A stretch of DNA of 64,000 nt from Streptomyces parvus (GTDB taxonomy: Bacteria; Actinomycetota; Actinomycetes; Streptomycetales; Streptomycetaceae). This document shows, piece by piece, positions 7,906-16,142 of this stretch. The notes under the pieces are model-generated. The model ran no database searches. It was not told the DNA's origin and worked only from the letters and a program-made list of their open reading frames with translations. Where the stretch lies: positions 6,696,001 to 6,760,000 of the forward strand of contig NZ_CP135079.1 in assembly GCF_032121415.1 (NCBI RefSeq). Direction: 5' to 3'. Position 1 is the stretch's first letter, and each line of letters begins with the position of its first letter. Made by a program: the position numbers and the translations under genes.

Positions 7906-10031
7906 GACCGCACCTCCACCACGGCCACGACCGGCTCGTCGGCGGCCCGGGACCGCAGCTCGCTGCGGGCCAGCGCCAGCAGCGGGTCCGGATCGAGGAC
8001 CCCCGACAGATCGGCGATGCGGGAGCCGAGCAGCAGCCGCAGCGCCGGAGCCCGGACCCCGCCGTCCCCGTACGACGTGGCCTCCTTCACCAGGCCCGCC
8101 AGCACCTCGGGGGCCCGGCCCACCGTCGTCGTCTCGACCCGGGCGTCCGGGGCGTGCAGCCGTACGACGCCGTCCGCGTCCACCACCCGCACCGGGTGCC
8201 GGTCCGCGCGGAAGCGGCGGCGCACCTCGGTGCCGTACACCGTGTGGGCGGGGGTGCCCGCCAGGACCCGCACGGACGCCGGGTCGGTGCGCAGGCTGTC
8301 GGCTGCGGCCCGCAGCCGGTCCGCCTCGTCCGCCCGGTGGGCACGGTCCTGGGTGCGCAGCTCGGTGGCGCCCGTCGCGACCGCCCGCACGGTGCTGGTC
8401 TGCGGGTCGACGGTCACCTCCACCTCCACCCCGTCGGCGGCGGCCCCCTGGGCGATGACGGCGGCCTCGGCCTCCGCCCGTACGGCGAGGATCTGCTCCT
8501 GGCGGGCGCCCGGGATGATCCGCTCGACCTGCTCCCGGATGAGGGCGAGGGCCACCCCGATGGGGCTGATCACCTCGTTGTGCCGGGCGATCCGCCCCTC
8601 CTGGCCGGTGACGGCCGCCAGATGCGGGGTGACCGAAGCAGCCCCTCCGCCGCCCCCGACGAGCACCGCGGTGTCCTTCTCCAGGCGGTAGTCGCGCATC
8701 ATCGTCTCCACCACGGACTTCACCTGGTCGGTGCCCGCGTCCAGCAGCTTCGTCGCCGCCGTGGCGACATCCGTGCCGAGCGCGGCGGCCAGGGGGGCGA
8801 GCGCGGCCCGCGCCACGTCCTGGTCGCAGCGGGCGAAGTCGCCCTCCGGAACCCGCCCGAGCGCGTTCGCCGCACAGGTCATGGTGATCGCGAACCGTCC
8901 TCCCGCCGCGTCCAGCACCGCGTAGTCCGCCGGGTCGTCGGCCATCGGCCGGATGGTGGTCACCTTCGCGTCCCGCAGGTCCTCCGCGCTCGCGAAACAG
9001 GCGTACGGCAGACCCGCGATGTGTGCGCTGCGCGGCCCCACGCCGACGACCTTGCCGCCGTCGACCCGGACCATCGAACCGCCGCCCACGCCGACCGTCC
9101 GCACGTCGAGCGCCGAGAGGTACGACGTCCTGCCCAGCATCGTGGCGTGCCGCACGGCGACCTTGCCGCGCCGCACCACGCTGATGTCCGTGGACGTGCC
9201 GCCGGTCTCCAGGAACAGGCCCTCGCTGATGCGCTCCTGCATCAGCGCCCCGGCGACGCCCGCCGCCGGACCCGACAGCACCGTCAGCAGCGGTCTGCGC
9301 CGCATCTCGTCCAGCGACATCACCCCGCCGTCGCAGCGCATCACCATCAGCGGCGCGCTCACCCCCGCCTTGGTGATCGAGGCGTCGACCAGGTCGGCGG
9401 TGGCGAGCATCCGCGGCAGGATCGCCGCGTTCACCACGGCCGTCCGGGTCCGCTTGTGGAGCCCGTACAGCGAGGTGATGTCGTGGGCGGCCGTCGTCGG
9501 CAGCCCTCGGTCCCGGGCGGCCGCCGCGACCGCCTCCTCGCCCTCGGGACGGTCGACGCTGAACGGCTGGCTCGCGACGACGACTTCGGCTCCCTCCCGG
9601 ACGACCTCGTCGAGCGCGGCGCGTACGGCGGGGGCGTCGTCCGCGTCGCCGACATGGGCGTAGACGAGCGGCAGCCGCTTGCCCGGGGTCAGCTCCAGTT
9701 TCCTGAAGGCGGCCAGCCGGCGGGTCAGCGCAGCACCCGGGCCGGTGCCGATGCCGATCAGGCCGACGGTGGCCACATCGCCCTCCAGCAGGGCGTTGGT
9801 AGCCTGAGTTGTCCCGTGGGCGAGGAACGTCACGTCCTCGGGCGTGTGGCCGGTCTGCTCCAGCAGCCGGTCGAGAGCCTCGACGATGCCGTGGGCGACA
9901 CCGTCCTCGTGGTGGTGGCTGGTGGGTACCTTCACCTGCCCCAGCAGATGCAGGGTCGTGGCGTCTACGGCCACGGCGTCGGTGAAGGTCCCGCCCACGT
10001 CGATGCCGACGCGGATGCGGTGGGTGTTCAT
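7902..10031 (-). CDS. Hydantoinase/oxoprolinase subunit A family protein
   Basis: A 709-residue HyuA-type ATP-dependent amidohydrolase subunit of typical length. The N-terminus IRVGIDVGGTFTDAVAVD is the ASKHA phosphate-1 motif of Hydant_A_N. LAHGTTQATNALLEGDVA, the LSGPAAGVAGA stretch, ETGGTSTDISVV and the C-terminal VLVGGGGGAA segment match the hydantoinase_A fold. Such proteins cleave cyclic amides or carboxylate ketones with ATP, normally with a HyuB partner that is absent here. It lies downstream of an FAD oxidoreductase gene after a 192-bp gap holding a hairpin, and overlaps the next gene by GTGA. The substrate is unknown. Confidence 0.9.
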   Translation of the reverse strand: MNTHRIRVGIDVGGTFTDAVAVDATTLHLLGQVKVPTSHHHEDGVAHGIVEALDRLLEQTGHTPEDVTFLAHGTTQATNALLEGDVATVGLIGIGTGPGAALTRRLAAFRKLELTPGKRLPLVYAHVGDADDAPAVRAALDEVVREGAEVVVASQPFSVDRPEGEEAVAAAARDRGLPTTAAHDITSLYGLHKRTRTAVVNAAILPRMLATADLVDASITKAGVSAPLMVMRCDGGVMSLDEMRRRPLLTVLSGPAAGVAGALMQERISEGLFLETGGTSTDISVVRRGKVAVRHATMLGRTSYLSALDVRTVGVGGGSMVRVDGGKVVGVGPRSAHIAGLPYACFASAEDLRDAKVTTIRPMADDPADYAVLDAAGGRFAITMTCAANALGRVPEGDFARCDQDVARAALAPLAAALGTDVATAATKLLDAGTDQVKSVVETMMRDYRLEKDTAVLVGGGGGAASVTPHLAAVTGQEGRIARHNEVISPIGVALALIREQVERIIPGARQEQILAVRAEAEAAVIAQGAAADGVEVEVTVDPQTSTVRAVATGATELRTQDRAHRADEADRLRAAADSLRTDPASVRVLAGTPAHTVYGTEVRRRFRADRHPVRVVDADGVVRLHAPDARVETTTVGRAPEVLAGLVKEATSYGDGGVRAPALRLLLGSRIADLSGVLDPDPLLALARSELRSRAADEPVVAVVEVRS

Positions 10032-10109
10032 GGCTGGGCACCTCCTTGTGCGGGTGGGCAGGGCGAGGGCGGCAGGACCGGGCGTCGGCAGACGCCGTGG
10101 GTCCTGGGC

Positions 10110-10141
10110 CGGGCGGGTGCAGGTGGAGCTGCGCCCGCCCG
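10110..10141. terminator. Hairpin in the intra-operon gap
   Basis: Thirteen-base arms (CGGGCGGGTGCAG and CTGCGCCCGCCCG, one wobble pair) surround a six-base loop between the FAD oxidoreductase stop and the hyuA-like start. It could attenuate transcription or protect the mRNA end, giving different levels of the two halves of the operon. Confidence 0.55.
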
Positions 10142-10223
10142 GCGCTCCGCGGCCGCCCCTGGGGGCCGTGCGGTGAAACAGGTCGTACGGGGGCCGGACA
10201 GATGGAGCGGTGGTGCGCCCCCG

Positions 10224-11837
10224 TCAGTAGCCGCGTACGTCCGGCCAGTGGCGCTGGATTCCGTCGCGCTCCAGCAGCCGGGCGAACACCTCGAACCGCT
10301 TGTCCTCGGCCTGCACCCGGTGCGGCTCGACGTTCTCGGCGACACAGTGGGCGGCCAGGGCGCCGGCGACCTCGCCGATGTTCCACTCCACCGGGTGGAG
10401 CCGGTAGCAGCCGTTGGTGATGTGCGTGGTGCCGATGTTCTTGCCCGCGGGCAGCAGGTTGCGGACCCGGCGGGGGATGAGCGCGCCGAGCGGGATCTCG
10501 AACGGCACCGAACCGATGTCGATGTAGTTGTCGCCGCCGGTCGACGGGTGCAGATCGATGCGGTAGTTGCCGACGCCGACCGAGTCCCGGTGGCGGGTGC
10601 CGCCGTACGGGCCGACGATGTCGATCGACACGTCGTGCTCGGTGACCGTGGTGACGGCCTTGATCCGCCGCGACTCCCGGACGTACGGGGCCTTCGCCAG
10701 GCCGTCCGCCGTGCCGGTGACGTCCGGGCGCAGCCGCAGCCCCGGGAACCCCTGGCCGCCGTCCGCCCGGGGGGCCTCGGTCTGCAGCCAGTACAGGACC
10801 GACAGCGACAGCTGGCGCGCCCCGTGCAGCGCGGCGGCCGCCGTCTCCTCGCCGTCGCCGATCAGCGGCTTCAACCAGTAGTCGTTGAGCGGCCAGTTGA
10901 CCAGCGTGATGTCCGAGTCGAACGCGCCAGGACGGTGCAGCTTGCGGGCCAGGATCCGGCGGAAGCCGAACAGCTCCTTGTCGCCCGCGTCGGCGGACTG
11001 GTCGGCGCTGACGTCCAGCGGGTCCAGCTCCGGGTTGGGCACGAAGGTGCGCGGGACGGCCTCCAGGCTGCGCGGGTCCGGGGCGAGGAAGCCCAGCAGC
11101 GGACCGGGCCAGAACTCCGGCTGGTAGGTGCGCCAGAAGTCGTAGTCGGCCGGGCGCTCGATGGTGTGGTCCTCGCCCTCGTGGTGCGAGAGTGCGAAAC
11201 ACACCGTGATGCCCTGCTGGTTGAGGGGCTGCGCCTCCTCGGGGGCGTGCGGCTCGTCGTACTCGCTCCGCGCCTCCGCGCCGATCACATGCTCCACCCC
11301 GGCGAGTTCGAGGAGTTCGCCGGTCTCGGTGGCGTCGATGATGTAACGGGCGCTGATCGTACGGCGGTCGCCGCTGCGTGTGTCGGCCAGCGTGACGGAC
11401 CGTACGGTGTCGTCGTCGCCCGCCTCGGCGGCCACCGGGCGGTGCTCGGTGAGCAGCGTGAGCCGTCCGGCGGAGCGGTGGGGGGCGATCATCGCCTCCA
11501 TGACCGCGAGCGCGACGCGCGGCTCGTGGCACAGCTTGCTGACGCGGCCCGCCCCGGGATTGAGGGTGCGCTGGGCCAGCGCCTCGGAACGCAGCGGGTA
11601 CCACTGGCGGTAGTAGTCCCGGATGGACTCGCGCAGGGTGCGGTACGAGGCGGTGGTACCGAACTCCTCGACCCACGGGTGTTCGTCCGGCGGGACCGCC
11701 TGCGAGGTGAGCTGGCCGCCGATCCAGTCCGTCTCCTCGGTGAGGACGACGCTGCGTCCCGCCCGGCAGGCGGCGATGGCGGCGGCGACCCCGCCGAGTC
11801 CGGCGCCCACGATGAGGATGTCGGGTTCGGGTATCAC
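10224..11837 (-). CDS. FAD-dependent oxidoreductase (FAD_oxidored family)
   Basis: A 537-residue protein. The N-terminal dinucleotide fold reads DILIVGAGLGGVAAAIAACR, followed by LTEETDWIGGQLTSQ, the characteristic start of the FAD_oxidored group. ARYIIDATETGELLELAGV is the second FAD-contact region, and LLPAGKNIGTTHITNGCYR lies near the C-terminus. Homologues are often annotated only as FAD-dependent oxidoreductases and occur in sugar or uronate catabolic loci. No signal peptide is evident. It starts 67 bp after the LacI-type regulator and is probably the first structural gene of the operon, oxidising a hydroxylated substrate. The substrate is not identifiable. Confidence 0.88.
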   Translation of the reverse strand: MIPEPDILIVGAGLGGVAAAIAACRAGRSVVLTEETDWIGGQLTSQAVPPDEHPWVEEFGTTASYRTLRESIRDYYRQWYPLRSEALAQRTLNPGAGRVSKLCHEPRVALAVMEAMIAPHRSAGRLTLLTEHRPVAAEAGDDDTVRSVTLADTRSGDRRTISARYIIDATETGELLELAGVEHVIGAEARSEYDEPHAPEEAQPLNQQGITVCFALSHHEGEDHTIERPADYDFWRTYQPEFWPGPLLGFLAPDPRSLEAVPRTFVPNPELDPLDVSADQSADAGDKELFGFRRILARKLHRPGAFDSDITLVNWPLNDYWLKPLIGDGEETAAAALHGARQLSLSVLYWLQTEAPRADGGQGFPGLRLRPDVTGTADGLAKAPYVRESRRIKAVTTVTEHDVSIDIVGPYGGTRHRDSVGVGNYRIDLHPSTGGDNYIDIGSVPFEIPLGALIPRRVRNLLPAGKNIGTTHITNGCYRLHPVEWNIGEVAGALAAHCVAENVEPHRVQAEDKRFEVFARLLERDGIQRHWPDVRGY

Positions 11838-11904
11838 GGTTCTCCTTGAAGTGCTGGACGTGCGTGGTGCGTTGCGGTGCGGTGACGGCCCCCGGGGGCC
11901 GCGG

Positions 11905-13005
11905 TCAGAACCGGGCGGGGGCCGGGCCCGCCGTGGAGCCGGGCCGGAAGGTACAGGCGACCAGGGGTTCGGCCGCCTCCTCCCCGGAGACCAGCGCGGC
12001 GAGCATCCGGACGGCCGCCGCCCCCAACTGCGGTCGGGGGATGTCGAATCCGGTGGGAACGGGTTCCTCGGCCAGGTCCGGCGGCGGGCTGCCGAGCAGC
12101 GCCAGCGAGGCGTCGCGCGGGCAGTCGATCCCGACGAAGTGCGCGGCGCCGTGCAGGGCGCGCCAGGCGTCGCCGGTGTCGGTCTCCTCCGCGACGAACG
12201 CGGTGACGCCCTCGTCGAGCCAGCCGCGCAGCCGCTCCGCGGTCAGTTCCCGCTCGGGGTCGGCGGAGCGGAAGACGGCGGCGGGACCGCCGGGCAGCCC
12301 CGCCTCCTCCAGGCCCTTGAGGAAGCCGTGTTCACGGTCGGTGGAGGCGGGCGCCTCGTCGTCCTCCCGCACCAGCACGATGCGCCGGTGGCCGAGCGCC
12401 GCGAGATGGGCGACGACCTCCCGGCTGGCGCTGATGTAGTCCGCGCCGACCCAGGCGAGCCCCTCCAGCTCGTCCCGGCGGCCCAGGTGGACGACGGGGA
12501 AGCCGTCGGCGACCAGCCGCCGCAGTTCCTCGGCCGGCGCGTGCCGCCCGAGGAACAGGCAACCGTCGGCGAGCCGGACCCGGGCCAGGGCGTTCGGCCC
12601 GGCCGCCCCCGCGCCGCCCGTGCTGGAGCCGGTGAAGAGCACCAGGTCGTAGCCGCGCGCCGCGGCCTCCTGCTCGACGCCGACCAGGAACGGGTAGTAC
12701 GAGTGCTGCACCTCGGTCGGGAACGTGGACGTGAAGCTGAAGACCCCCAGCAGGTTGTTCCGCGCGGCGGCCAGCCGGCTGGCCGCCGGATCGGGGACAT
12801 AACCGAGCGCCCGCACCGCGTCGAGCACCTTGCGGCGGGTCTCCTCCGAGATCGTCGCGCCCTGCTTCCGGGCCCCGAGCACCAGCGAGACAGTGGCCTG
12901 CGAGACCCCGGCGAGCCGGGCGACCTCGGCCTGGCGCGGCCGGGACGTACGGCCCGCGGGGGCGGGCGCGCGGCCCGGCCTGGCCCGCTTCCTGGGTTCT
13001 TCCAC
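11905..13005 (-). CDS. LacI/GalR-family transcriptional regulator
   Basis: The GTG start (VEEPRKRARPG) is chosen because GGAGGA lies five bases upstream; an ATG 18 bp earlier is possible. The protein is about 366 residues. The DNA-binding helices are RQAEVARLAGVSQATVSLVL near residues 25-45, followed by the hinge YVPDPAASRLAAARNN. The rest is a periplasmic-binding-protein-like ligand domain (GVFSFTSTFP, LFLGRHAPAEEL, GLAWVGADY). Two TAATGCGYATTA palindromes stand directly upstream, so it very likely represses itself and the five genes downstream until an inducer, probably a sugar-like molecule, binds. Confidence 0.93.
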   Translation of the reverse strand: MEEPRKRARPGRAPAPAGRTSRPRQAEVARLAGVSQATVSLVLGARKQGATISEETRRKVLDAVRALGYVPDPAASRLAAARNNLLGVFSFTSTFPTEVQHSYYPFLVGVEQEAAARGYDLVLFTGSSTGGAGAAGPNALARVRLADGCLFLGRHAPAEELRRLVADGFPVVHLGRRDELEGLAWVGADYISASREVVAHLAALGHRRIVLVREDDEAPASTDREHGFLKGLEEAGLPGGPAAVFRSADPERELTAERLRGWLDEGVTAFVAEETDTGDAWRALHGAAHFVGIDCPRDASLALLGSPPPDLAEEPVPTGFDIPRPQLGAAAVRMLAALVSGEEAAEPLVACTFRPGSTAGPAPARF

Positions 13006-13023
13006 GGTGTTCCTCCGGATCAC

Positions 13024-13048
13024 TAATGCGTATTAGTAATGCGCATTA
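13024..13048. promoter_or_regulatory. Two tandem palindromic operators of the LacI-type regulator
   Basis: TAATGCGTATTA (13024-13035) and the perfect palindrome TAATGCGCATTA (13037-13048) stand 13 bp apart, centre to centre, 19 bp upstream of the regulator's GTG. The central CG dyad is typical of LacI-family operators. The same block lies about 160 bp ahead of the divergent SnoaL-like gene, which might also be affected. I found no further copy within the operon. Confidence 0.85.
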
Positions 13049-13208
13049 GTGAGTCACTGTGGACCCTCGTCCCACACCGGTCAAGGGATCGCGCAAGACT
13101 TCTTTCGGCCCTTCTGCCGTCAGGCGGCCGCAGCCTCGGGCCGCGTACGGGTCCCGCCCGCCCCCCCCAGGACGCGCGGCCCGCCCGGCCCGCGGCTACG
13201 CTCGCGGC

Positions 13209-13649
13209 ATGGGAGAGAGCGGAGAGGACGAGACCGCCGAGCCGCCCCCGGACCGGGGAACGCCCGAGGCCGAGCCCGCCCGGCTCGCCGCGATCGTCGA
13301 CGCCTGGGCCGCCGCGATCGTCGCGAACGACGCGGAACGGATCGCCGGCTTCATGGCCGACGAGTGGGTCATCGTCTCCGAGTCCGGCATCACGGACCGG
13401 GAGGCGTTCCTCGGCTACGTCCGGTCCGGCGACCTGACCCATGCGGCGATGGAAGCCGTCACCCCGCCGAGGGTCCGGGTCTACGGGGACACCGCGACGG
13501 TCACCGCCCGGATCACCAGCACGGCCCACTACGGAGGCCGCCGCTTCGACGCCGACGAGTGGACCACGGACGTCCTCGTACGGCGGGACGAGCACTGGCG
13601 GTGCGTGCTGAGCCACATCACCCCCGCGGCCCCGCCCGCCGGTTCATGA
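13209..13649 (+). CDS. SnoaL/DUF4440-like (NTF2-fold) protein
   Basis: Starting at MGESGEDETAEPPP, the protein is 146 residues. A disordered acidic start is followed by one NTF2-like domain: ARLAAIVDAWAAAIVANDAE, FMADEWVIVSESG, REAFLGYVRSGDL, YGDTATVTARI and the closing HWRCVLSHITP. This is the pattern of DUF4440/SnoaL_3 proteins, small cone-shaped folds that bind or modify small molecules. Its stop overlaps the MFS gene start as ATGA, so the two form an operon. The function is unknown; catalytic residues cannot be assigned. Confidence 0.85.
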   Translation: MGESGEDETAEPPPDRGTPEAEPARLAAIVDAWAAAIVANDAERIAGFMADEWVIVSESGITDREAFLGYVRSGDLTHAAMEAVTPPRVRVYGDTATVTARITSTAHYGGRRFDADEWTTDVLVRRDEHWRCVLSHITPAAPPAGS

Positions 13650-14842
13650 CCCCTCAGCCACGGAGCGGGAAGCGCCTCGGCTACCCGGCCGCCGCGGCCG
13701 TCTTCGCCATCGGCATGGCGGGCACCACGCTGCCCACCCCGCTCTACGGCCTCTACCGGGAACAGCTCGGCTTCTCCGAGCTGATGGTGACGGTGGTCTT
13801 CGCCGTCTACGCCCTCGGAGTGATCGCCACCCTGCTGCTCGCGGGGAACGTGTCCGACGAGGCGGGGCGACGGCCGGTCCTCCTGGCCGCGCTGGGCTTC
13901 TCGGCGGCCAGCGCGCTCTGCTTCCTGTTCGAGGGAGGGCTCCCCGCCCTGTTCGCCGGCCGGCTCCTCTCCGGGTTCGCCGCCGGACTGCTCAGCGGCG
14001 CCGCGACGGTCACGGTGATGGAGCTGGCCCCGCCGAGGCGCGCCGCACGCGCCGGGCTGGCCGCGACCGCCGCCAACATGGGCGGCCTGGGGTGCGGGCC
14101 GCTTCTGTCGGGGCTGCTCGCCGAGTACGCCCCCTGGCCCCTGCGGCTCCCCTTCCTCGCGCATCTGGCACTGATCGCCGTGGCCGCGGTGCTGACCTGG
14201 TTCCTCCCCGAGACGGTCGCCTCCGCCCGGGTGAGGGGACTGCGGCTGCGGCCCCAGGGTCTGGCCGTTCCGCCCTCGATGCGCGGCGTGTTCACCACAT
14301 CGGCGGTGGCCGCCTTCGCCGGGTTCTCCCTGCTGGGCCTCTTCACGGCGGTCGCCCCCGCGTTCGTCGCCGAGACGCTCGACGTGCACAACCTGGCCCT
14401 CACCGGTCTCGTCGTCTTCTCCGTCTTCCTCGCCTCGACGGCCGGACAGGCGCTCATGGGGAGGGTCGGCGAGCGCCGCGCGCTGCCGGGCGGCTGCTTC
14501 GTGCTCGTCGCGGGACTCCTCCTGGTCGGCGCCTCGCTGCTGTTCACCTCGCTGCCCCTGCTGGTCGCCGGAGCCCTGTGCGGCGGCCTGGGCCAGGGGC
14601 TGGCGTTCCGCGGTGCGGTGGCGGCGATCAGCGCGGCGGCCCCGCCCGAGCACCGGGCCGCGACCGTGTCCGCGTTCTTCGTCATCGCCTACCTGGGCAT
14701 CTCCCTGCCGGTCGTCGGCGTCGGCGCCCTCGCCCTCGCCATCGGACTCCGGAACGCCGGACTGACCTTCTCCGCCTGCGTCCTGGCCCTCGCCCTGGGC
14801 GTCGGCCTGTACCTGGCCCGCAGGCCTCCCGCGCCCCGGTGA
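13646..14842 (+). CDS. MFS transporter, 12-helix type
   Basis: A 398-residue membrane protein starting MTPQPRSGKRLGYPAAAAVF, with its ATG in an ATGA overlap with the preceding gene. The loop 2-3 motif GNVSDEAGRRPVLL matches the MFS motif A, and the two halves carry about six helices each. It resembles drug-efflux or sugar-efflux carriers of the major facilitator superfamily. Coupling to the SnoaL-like protein suggests the two act on the same compound. No regulator is attached, and the LacI-type operator lies upstream of both. Confidence 0.88.
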   Translation: MTPQPRSGKRLGYPAAAAVFAIGMAGTTLPTPLYGLYREQLGFSELMVTVVFAVYALGVIATLLLAGNVSDEAGRRPVLLAALGFSAASALCFLFEGGLPALFAGRLLSGFAAGLLSGAATVTVMELAPPRRAARAGLAATAANMGGLGCGPLLSGLLAEYAPWPLRLPFLAHLALIAVAAVLTWFLPETVASARVRGLRLRPQGLAVPPSMRGVFTTSAVAAFAGFSLLGLFTAVAPAFVAETLDVHNLALTGLVVFSVFLASTAGQALMGRVGERRALPGGCFVLVAGLLLVGASLLFTSLPLLVAGALCGGLGQGLAFRGAVAAISAAAPPEHRAATVSAFFVIAYLGISLPVVGVGALALAIGLRNAGLTFSACVLALALGVGLYLARRPPAPR

Positions 14843-14935
14843 CGTAGCGCCGCCCGGGTGGACGGGCCCCGTGGCCCCGCCCGCGTACGCGAAAACCCTT
14901 GTCGCACCCGCCGATCATGGTGCGAGACTGGCCGG

Positions 14936-15601
14936 GTGGACACAGCGACGCGCTTGAGGCAGACGGTCATCTCCTGGGCCGCGGACGACAGCGACACGCC
15001 GGCGCCCGCCGAGGCCGGGGCCGCCCGTGACCTGGCGGCCGGGCTGGGCCTGCGCACGGTGGTCCTCGTCGAGGGCGTCAGCGACCGTGCGGCGGTCGAG
15101 GCGCTCGCCGAACGCCAGGGCCGCGTCCTGAGCGCCGAAGGCGTCGTGGTCGTGCCGCTCGGGGGTGCCACCAGCATCACCCGATTCCTGCGCCTGCTCG
15201 GCCCGGACGGCCTCGGTGTCCGGCCCGCCGGTCTCTGCGACGCGGCGGAGCAGGGCTTCTTCCTCCAGGGCCTGGAGCGCACCGGATTCGGCACCGCTCT
15301 CGCCCCCGACGACCTGGAGACGCTGGGCTTCTTCACCTGCCACGCCGACCTGGAGGACGAGCTGATCCGGGCGCTCGGCACCGACGGCGTCCAGCAGGTC
15401 ATCGACGACCAGGGCGACCTGTGTACCTTCCGGCTCTTCCAGCGGCAGCCCGCCCAGCGGCAGCGGCCGGTCGAGGCGCAGCTGCGGCGCTTCATGGGAA
15501 CCATCGGCGGCCGCAAGGAGCACTACGCCCGAGCGCTGACCGAAGCCCTGGACCCCAGCCGCCTGCCCCGGCCGCTGGAGGGGCTCCTCACCCACCTCTG
15601 A
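14936..15601 (+). CDS. TOPRIM-domain protein (ATP-dependent endonuclease-like)
   Basis: The GTG start gives VDTATRLRQTVISWAADD and 221 residues. The TOPRIM core is clear: TVVLVEGVSDRAAVEALAER holds the conserved Glu, PLGGATSITRFL follows, and LCDAAEQGFF and FTCHADLEDELIRALG take the places of the metal-binding acids. OLD-family nucleases carry this domain after an ABC-type ATPase; here no ATPase part is present, so the protein is a stand-alone TOPRIM. Such small proteins are common in actinobacteria and of unknown function. Nuclease activity is inference. Confidence 0.82.
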   Translation: MDTATRLRQTVISWAADDSDTPAPAEAGAARDLAAGLGLRTVVLVEGVSDRAAVEALAERQGRVLSAEGVVVVPLGGATSITRFLRLLGPDGLGVRPAGLCDAAEQGFFLQGLERTGFGTALAPDDLETLGFFTCHADLEDELIRALGTDGVQQVIDDQGDLCTFRLFQRQPAQRQRPVEAQLRRFMGTIGGRKEHYARALTEALDPSRLPRPLEGLLTHL

Positions 15602-15690
15602 CCCCCGGCCCGCGCCCCGGTCCACCGGCCCCCGCCCCCGTCTCCTCCAGGAGCAGACCGGCCGCCGGCGCCCCCGTCGTCGCCGCAGGC

Positions 15691-15975
15691 CGCCTCACCG
15701 ATGTGAGCGGCACCGCGGCCGCCGCGAACTCGATGTCGTCGTACCGCGCCCGGGGCCGCTTCGCCTCGCTCCACGGGCCCGTCACCACCGACCGGAAGAC
15801 GGAGAAGAGCCGTTTCCACCTGGCCGTGGGCCTGCCGCTGAACACCACCGCCGAGGTCTGGATCCCGTCCGCCCGCGCAGAGGACGTCACCCGCCCCGGC
15901 GCCCGCTTCCCGCGCAGGGACGACGGCTGCGCGGTCTTCGTGATCGGTTCGGGGCAGTACCGCTTCACGGCCTGA
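15691..15975 (+). pseudogene. C-terminal remnant of an alpha-L-rhamnosidase-like gene
   Basis: About 95 codons encode RFHLAVGLPLNTTAEVWIPS and end in IGSGQYRFTA. This is the closing beta-sandwich pattern of family 78 rhamnosidases, where NTTA.V.(I/L)P and VGSG.Y.F are typical. Sequence before it in the same frame is proline-rich and does not resemble the catalytic barrel, and no start codon with a ribosome site is near. The other roughly 600-900 residues are missing. I read it as a decayed gene end left by a deletion. A strong terminator-like hairpin still follows it. Confidence 0.7.
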
Positions 15976-15992
15976 GCCCGCCGGGACCAGGG

Positions 15993-16037
15993 GCGTGCGC
16001 CGTACCGGAGGTCATGCACCGCCGGTACGGCGCACGC
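15993..16037. terminator. Perfect 16-bp stem hairpin after the rhamnosidase remnant
   Basis: The arms GCGTGCGCCGTACCGG and CCGGTACGGCGCACGC pair without mismatch around a 13-base loop. It lies 17 bp after the remnant's stop and can also act for the convergent siderophore permease gene. Confidence 0.75.
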
Positions 16038-16142
16038 GCGCTCCCGGGGCGGGGCTCCTTGCTCGGAGGGCGTCCGGGGGAGCCCCTCGCAGGGAAGCTC
16101 GTCATCGCTCCCCGAGGTCTCGGGACTCCCCGCGCCGGCCCG

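Noticed and set aside
7273..11676. A single open frame of about 1,467 codons on the minus strand
   Set aside because: Only its last 210 codons are a plausible gene. The rest runs in an alternate frame across the hyuA-like and FAD oxidoreductase genes and has Arg/Gly/Pro-rich, non-protein-like composition.
15421..15690. N-terminal extension of the rhamnosidase fragment as a real protein
   Set aside because: It overlaps the end of the TOPRIM gene in another frame and is low-complexity Ala/Pro/Arg sequence.
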